From Girardinichthys multiradiatus (taxonomy: Eukaryota > Chordata > Actinopteri > Cyprinodontiformes > Goodeidae): a stretch of 64,000 nucleotides of DNA. The stretch lies in contig NC_061802.1 in the NCBI RefSeq assembly GCF_021462225.1, positions 8,699,859-8,763,858 on the forward strand, read 5' to 3'. A program made the position numbers and the translations under genes. Below, in pieces: positions 59,345 through 64,000 of the stretch; position 1 is the first letter of the stretch, and every line of letters starts with the position of its first letter. The notes below the pieces were generated by a model, which was not told the DNA's origin, did no database searches, and worked only from the letters and a program-made list of their open reading frames with translations.

Positions 59345-60898
59345 CAGGTCCTTCTAAAAAAATTAGCATATTGTGATAAAGTTCATTATTTTCCATAATG
59401 TCATGATGAAAATTTAACATTCATATATTTTAGATTCATTGCACACTAACTGAAATATTTCAGGTCTTTTATTGTCTTAATACAGATGATTTTGGCATAC
59501 AGCTCATGAAAACCCAAAATTCCTATCTCACAAAATTAGCATATCATTAAAAGTGTCTCTAAACGAGCTATGAACCTAATCATCTGAATCAACGAGTTAA
59601 CTCTAAACACCTGCAAAAGATTCCTGAGGCCTTTAAAACTCCCAGCCTGGTTCATCACTCAAAACCCCAATCATGGGTAAGACTGCCGACCTGACTGCTG
59701 TCCAGAAGGCCACTATTGACACCCTCAAGCAAGAGGGTAAGACACAGAAAGAAATTTCTGAATGAATAGGCTGTTCCCAGAGTGCTGTATCAAGGCACCT
59801 CTGTGGGAAGGAAAACGTGTGGCAGAAAACGCTGCACAACGAGAAGAGGTGACCGGACCCTGAGGAAGATTGTGGAGAAGGGCCGATTCCAGACCTTGGG
59901 GGACCTGCGGAAGCAGTGGACTGAGTCTGGAGTAGAAACATCCAGAGCCACCGTGCACAGGCGTGTGCAGGAAATGGGCTACAGGTGCCGCATTCCCCAG
60001 ACCTGGGCTACAGAGAAGCAGCACTGGACTGTTGCTCAGTGGTCCAAAGTACTTTTTTCGGATGAAAGCAAATTCTGCATGTCATTCGGAAATCAAGGTG
60101 CCAGAGTCTGGAGGAAGACTGGGGAGAAGGAAATGCCAAAATGCCAGAAGTCCAGTGTCAAGTACCCACAGTCAGTGATGGTCTGGGGTGCTGTGCCAGC
60201 TGCTGGTGTTGGTCCACTGTGTTTTATCAAGGGCAGGGTCAATGCAGCTAGCTATCAGGAGATTTTGGAGCACTTCATGCTTCCATCTGCTGAAAAGCTT
60301 TATGGAGATGAAGATTTCACTTTTCAGCACGACCTGGCACCTGCTCACAGTGCCAAAACCACTGGTAAATGGTTTACTGACCATGGTATCACTGTGCTCA
60401 ATTGGCCTGCCAACTCTCCTGACCTGAACCCCATAGAGAATCTGTGCGATATTGTGAAGAGAACGTTGAGAGACTCAAGACCCAACACTCTGGATGAGCT
60501 AAAGGCCGCTATCGAAGCATCCTGGGCCTCCATAAGACCTCAGTGCCACAGGCTGATTGCCTGCATGCCACGCCGCATTGAAGCAGTCATTTCTGCAAAA
60601 GGATTCCCGACCAAGTATTGAGTGCATAACTGTACATGATTATTTGAAGGTTGACGTTTTTTGTATTAAAAACACTTTTTTTTTATTGGTCGGATGAAAT
60701 ATGCTAATTTTGTGAGATAGGAATTTTGGGTTTTCATGAGCTGTATGCCAAAATCATCCGTATTAAGACAATAAAAGACCTGAAATATTTCAGTTAGTGT
60801 GCAATGAATCTAAAATATATGAATGTTAAATTTTCATCATTACATTATAGAAAATAATGAACTTTATCACAATATGCTAATTTTTTGAGAAGGACCTG
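59345..60898 (+). mobile_element. Tc1/mariner family B, full-length copy, opposite orientation
   Basis: TA at 59343-59344 and 60899-60900; both ends read CAGGTCCTTCT inward, with long inverted repeats (about 59345-59550 and 60700-60898). It faces away from the copy at 57937-58961, forming a large inverted repeat with it. Confidence 0.94.
59673..60621 (+). pseudogene. Tc1 family B transposase, one stop and one 10-bp deletion
   Basis: Starts MGKTADLTAVQKATIDTLK and meets TGA at 59763 (in place of Arg in ISERIGCSQ). A 10-base deletion near 59800 (between repeats of gtgggaag) shifts frame. Downstream the frame is open: VGRKTCGRKRCTTRR, VLFSDESKF, FQHDLAPAHSAK, SPDLNPIENLCD, ending GFPTKY. The catalytic triad survives. 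It also lacks the 14-residue segment. Confidence 0.92.
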
Positions 60899-60900
60899 TA

Positions 60901-61502
60901 TATTCAAAGTCAGCTGCTGATGTCATTTTAGCGCAAATTAGCTGTTTTAAAAAAAATGGCATAGATGTGTGGTTTGTACTTATATCCTTCAGAATGTGAA
61001 CAACTGTGAAATTATTTAAAAAAAATCATAAATCAGATGACTTGGATGTATGTAAATGCTTGGATAGATCTTCATTATCTAAAACAAAATGAGTTTACAT
61101 TTTGTGGTTAGGCTCTGATCTCCTCACTCCATGGCCATGGTGCTTAACATGTGTTTGGGTGATGAGTGGATCTCTACCCCCCTGACCATGTCTTCTGCAT
61201 ATCGAGCGTCTCTGGCCTTGGAGCTAAAGGGAGGTGCTGGGGTGGTGTAGAGGCTTCTGAAAATCAAGCAGAGGTTGTTGGCAGCAGCGGCAGGCATGCA
61301 GGAGCGGCAGCAAATGAAATGCACAGTGTAGCTGGTGGTTTGCAGCTTAAATAGGGGTACGCTTGATATATTCTTTAGAGTGTGAGAAAGATCACATGTT
61401 AAGCAGTAGTGGATTTATGTTTCATTCAATGGTGCATAAAATGGCACCATTACTCGATTATATTAAATCGAGTATATCGTTTGCCTCCACCACTACCAGA
61501 CA
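60901..61502. other. raver2 intron 1, unassigned with small palindromes
   Basis: No exon is seen. Two adjacent small inverted repeats occur: tggtgcataaaatggcacca (about 61429-61448) and tactcgatt/aatcgagta (61451-61474). Confidence 0.5.
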
Positions 61503-61504
61503 TA

Positions 61505-62747
61505 CAGGGTTTGGACAATGAAACTGAAACACCTGGTTTTACACCACAATAATTTATTAGTATGGTGTTGGGCCTCCTTTTGCAGCCAATACAGCGTCAA
61601 TTTGTCTTGGGAATGACATATACAAGTCCTGCACAGTGGTCAGAGGGATTTTAAGCCATTCTTCTTGCAGGATAGTGGCCAGGTCACTACGTGATACTGA
61701 TGGAGGAAAACGTTTCCTGACTCGCTCCTCCAAAACACCCCAAAGTGGCTCAATAATATTTAGATCTGGTGACTGTGCAGGCCATGGGAGATGTTCAACT
61801 TCACTTTCATGTTCATCAAACCAATCTTTCACCAGTCTTGCTGTGTGTATTGGTGCATTGTCATCCTGATACACAGCACCGCTTTCAGGATACAATGTTT
61901 GAACCATTGGATGCACATGGTCCTCAAGAATGGTTCGGTAGTCCTTGGCAGTGACGCGCCCATCTAGCACAAGTATTGGGCCAAGGGAATGCCATGATAT
62001 GGCAGCCCAAACCATCACTGATCCACCCCCATGCTTCACTCTGGGCATGCCACAGTCTGGGTGGTACGCTTCTTTGGGACTTCTCCACACAGTAACTCTC
62101 CCGGATGTGGGGAAAACAGTAAAGGTGGACTCATCTGAGAACAATACATGTTTCACATTGTCCACAGCCCAAGATTTGCGCTCCTTGCACCATTGAAACC
62201 GACGTTTGGCATTGGCATGAGTGACCAAAGGTTTGGCTATAGCAGCCTGGCCGTGTATATTGACCATGTGAAGCTCCCGACGGACAGTTCTGTTGGAAAC
62301 AGGAGAGTTGTGGTGCATATTTAATTCTGCCGTGATTTGGGGAGCCGTGGTTTTAGTTTTTTTGGATACAATCCGGGTTAGCACCAGAACATCCCTTTTA
62401 GAGAGCTTCCTCTTGCGTCCACAGTTAATCCTGTTGGATGTAGTTCGTCCTTCTTGGTGGTTTGCTGACATTACCCTGGATACCGTGGCTCTTGATACAT
62501 CACAAAGACTTGCTGTCTTGGTCACAGATGCGCCAGCAAGACGTGCACCAACAATTTGTCCTCTTTTGAATTCTGGTATGTCACCCATAATGTTGTGTGC
62601 ATTTCAATATTTTGAGCAAAACTGTGCTCTTACCCTACTAATTGAACCTTCACACTCTGCTCTTACTGGTGCAATGTGCAATCAATGAAGCCATGAAACC
62701 TCCCACACTAAAATGCCAGGTGTTTCAGTTTCATTGTCCAACCCCTG
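61505..62747 (-). mobile_element. Tc1/mariner transposon, family D, structurally intact
   Basis: 1,243-bp element flanked by TA (61503-61504 and 62748-62749). Inverted terminal repeats of 32 bp at 61505-61536 and 62716-62747 differ at one position (CAGGGTTTGG against CAGGGGTTGG). One uninterrupted transposase gene fills it. This is the best-preserved element in the window and the strongest candidate for recent mobility. Confidence 0.95.
61557..62588 (-). CDS. Tc1 family D transposase, 343 aa, intact
   Basis: Nuclear cut-and-paste transposase. Residues about 1-60 form the first helix-turn-helix (FKRGQIVGARLAGASVTKTA, CDVSRATVSRVMS), followed by a second DNA-binding region (RTVRRELHM). The DD34E triad is present: VLFSDESTF, YQDDNAPIHTARL and SPDLNIIEPLWG. 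It ends AAKGGPTPY. Length fits the 340-residue Tc1 norm and no stop or shift is seen. Antisense to raver2. I see nothing that rules out activity, but none can be shown from sequence. Confidence 0.94.
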   Translation of the reverse strand: MGDIPEFKRGQIVGARLAGASVTKTASLCDVSRATVSRVMSANHQEGRTTSNRINCGRKRKLSKRDVLVLTRIVSKKTKTTAPQITAELNMHHNSPVSNRTVRRELHMVNIHGQAAIAKPLVTHANAKRRFQWCKERKSWAVDNVKHVLFSDESTFTVFPTSGRVTVWRSPKEAYHPDCGMPRVKHGGGSVMVWAAISWHSLGPILVLDGRVTAKDYRTILEDHVHPMVQTLYPESGAVYQDDNAPIHTARLVKDWFDEHESEVEHLPWPAQSPDLNIIEPLWGVLEERVRKRFPPSVSRSDLATILQEEWLKIPLTTVQDLYMSFPRQIDAVLAAKGGPTPY

Positions 62748-62749
62748 TA

Positions 62750-63629
62750 CAGGATTCCCATTTGTTTTTCCTGCTTTGCCTAAAATATACTTCTACACAA
62801 AATTCCATCCAGTATTGAAAAAAAAAATTGTTTTCCATGAGACTACATATGAATGGGTAGTAGTTGTCTGTCAACATGAGAGAGTGGTTTGATCAAATTT
62901 CATTGATTTGCATCTTTAAAAATCTTTTTAAAAGGTGTATGTGCGCATGTTGACATGTTCCACGTCAACACCGTGAGTATGTATTCAGTTGCTTGTGCAT
63001 ACTGGTAAGCCCAGATGGATTCAAATTGGACAAAGCACTAAGTTCCAACACTGTTTTCTTTCCAACGTCCTCCTCCCTATCCTCCTTCTCCTCTTCACTT
63101 TACATGCTGTGGTACATCTGTGCCAGGAGCAGATGTTCAGGCAATGTGCAACTCCTGACAGTGGGCAGCCTGCATCCCCTTTCTCACCTGTGAGCCTGTG
63201 TGCTTTCAGTGTAATTTTACCTGTCTAATGTTGCACAGTTGCGGTGAGGTTCTCTGTGTCTTTTGGTTTGCACACATTTAAAAAATATACCTGTTGTTGT
63301 GTATTACGAAACAAAGTGTTAGCTTGAAATTGGATTAGTGGATGTGCAAATTTGAAAACCGAGTGTGCAACCTTTAGACAGACCAAAAATATGGTTAGAT
63401 GTTACAATATGGTGGTATTTCAAAGCATTTGTATGTGCAGTTACTTGTTTAGAGACAAAAATAAATGTAGTTTTTTTAAATATAATATGTCTCAGGGAAT
63501 TTGGCAAAGGTATTGAAATCTACTATTCACTCACCCAGTCTTACTGCTGTGCTAGAAAGTAAACATGCATTGCATCTTATGTTGATCGTGAACAAAAAGG
63601 CTACAACATGTCAGAATTGACCTTCTCAT
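62750..63629. other. raver2 intron 1, unassigned
   Basis: AT-rich; no exon or element recognised. Confidence 0.5.
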
Positions 63630-64000
63630 TTACTACTTATCCCCATCAACTCAGGTGTACCTCAAGGGTGTGTGCTTAGGCCAATCCTCTTTACTTTGTA
63701 CACACGAGTGCAATGCATAGCACACCCCGAATGCTCTCGTTGAATTTTTAGATGATACAACCAATGTAGGCCTGGTCGTAAGTACATGTACCAGAGGATC
63801 TTCACTGATGGTTGAATGCTTTACTATAAAAAAAGGCTTTTCTTTTTAAGGTCTCTACAAAGATCTTGGCTGCAAACACTTTTAACCACTGCAGAACAGA
63901 ATCTGTCCTCACACATGGCTGTGTCCCGTGGGGTATCCCAGCTGCATTGCTACAGACAGACAAATAATGAAGACCGCAAAATGGATGATCAGGTTACCAC
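63630..64000 (+). mobile_element. Decayed LINE reverse transcriptase (L2/Rex1 group), runs off the window
   Basis: Sense translation gives INSGVPQGCVLRPILFTLYT (motif B block) near 63650-63708, then FLDDTTNVGLV near 63748-63780, where intact copies have FADDTT (motif C). Later text (LTHGCVPWGIPAALLQTDK) fits the domain after the polymerase. Frameshifts separate the pieces; the right end is outside the window. Confidence 0.7.

Noticed and set aside
52790..64000. Search for raver2 exon 2 (rest of the first RNA-recognition motif)
   Set aside because: No frame matching the expected continuation was found; the first intron must extend beyond the window.
1..64000. A novel multi-gene system, CRISPR array or viral locus
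   Set aside because: No clustered unknown genes, no regularly spaced repeats and no viral structural genes were seen; the repeats are explained by transposons and microsatellites.

Overview
The window is vertebrate genomic DNA, most likely from a ray-finned (teleost) fish. It is AT-rich, with long introns bounded by GT-AG, and it is crowded with element types typical of fish genomes: Tc1/mariner transposons, a hAT-type element with an 8-bp target duplication, LINE fragments, tRNA-headed SINEs and AT, GT and CATC microsatellites. I cannot fix the species from sequence alone. There are no bacterial genes, operons, CRISPR arrays or rRNA genes.

Two host genes are present, both on the + strand. 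From 2411 to 37553 lie 23 consecutive coding exons of cachd1 (VWFA and cache domain-containing 1), an alpha2delta-like type I membrane protein. They encode about 1,119 residues from before the VWA domain to the stop codon; the N-terminal exons lie left of the window. Every exon junction keeps frame and uses GT-AG. A likely 3' UTR runs to an AATAAA near 40492. At 52508-52789 is the first coding exon of raver2 (ribonucleoprotein PTB-binding 2), in a GC-rich block. The rest of the window (52790-64000) is its first intron, with no second exon seen. The cachd1-raver2 order matches the human 1p31.3 neighbourhood.

The remainder is mostly transposon debris. The cachd1 introns hold a LINE reverse-transcriptase fragment (3190-4310), two copies of one Tc1 family (5996-7285 and 32148-33523), a full-length Tc1 element of a second family with long inverted repeats (11501-13111), an L2-type LINE tail (25645-27245), two tRNA-like SINEs, a likely Harbinger-type element, a 27-bp-arm hairpin (14221-14284), and several decayed Tc1 relics. 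The intergenic region contains a nested pile at about 41.5-45.2 kb: an old Tc1 relic interrupted by two MITEs and by a hAT element with perfect 8-bp target duplications. That hAT element itself contains a LINE endonuclease fragment, and an L2-type LINE fragment lies beside it. The raver2 intron holds two copies of the long-TIR Tc1 family in head-to-head inverted orientation (57937-58961 and 59345-60898) and a nearly intact Tc1 element with an uninterrupted 343-residue transposase (61505-62747).

I found no evidence for a new multi-gene system. The most useful leads are the intact Tc1 element, the inverted Tc1 pair, the nested hAT element, the intronic hairpin, and sequence peculiarities of cachd1 (altered MIDAS motif, tandem acceptor, histidine-rich tail).
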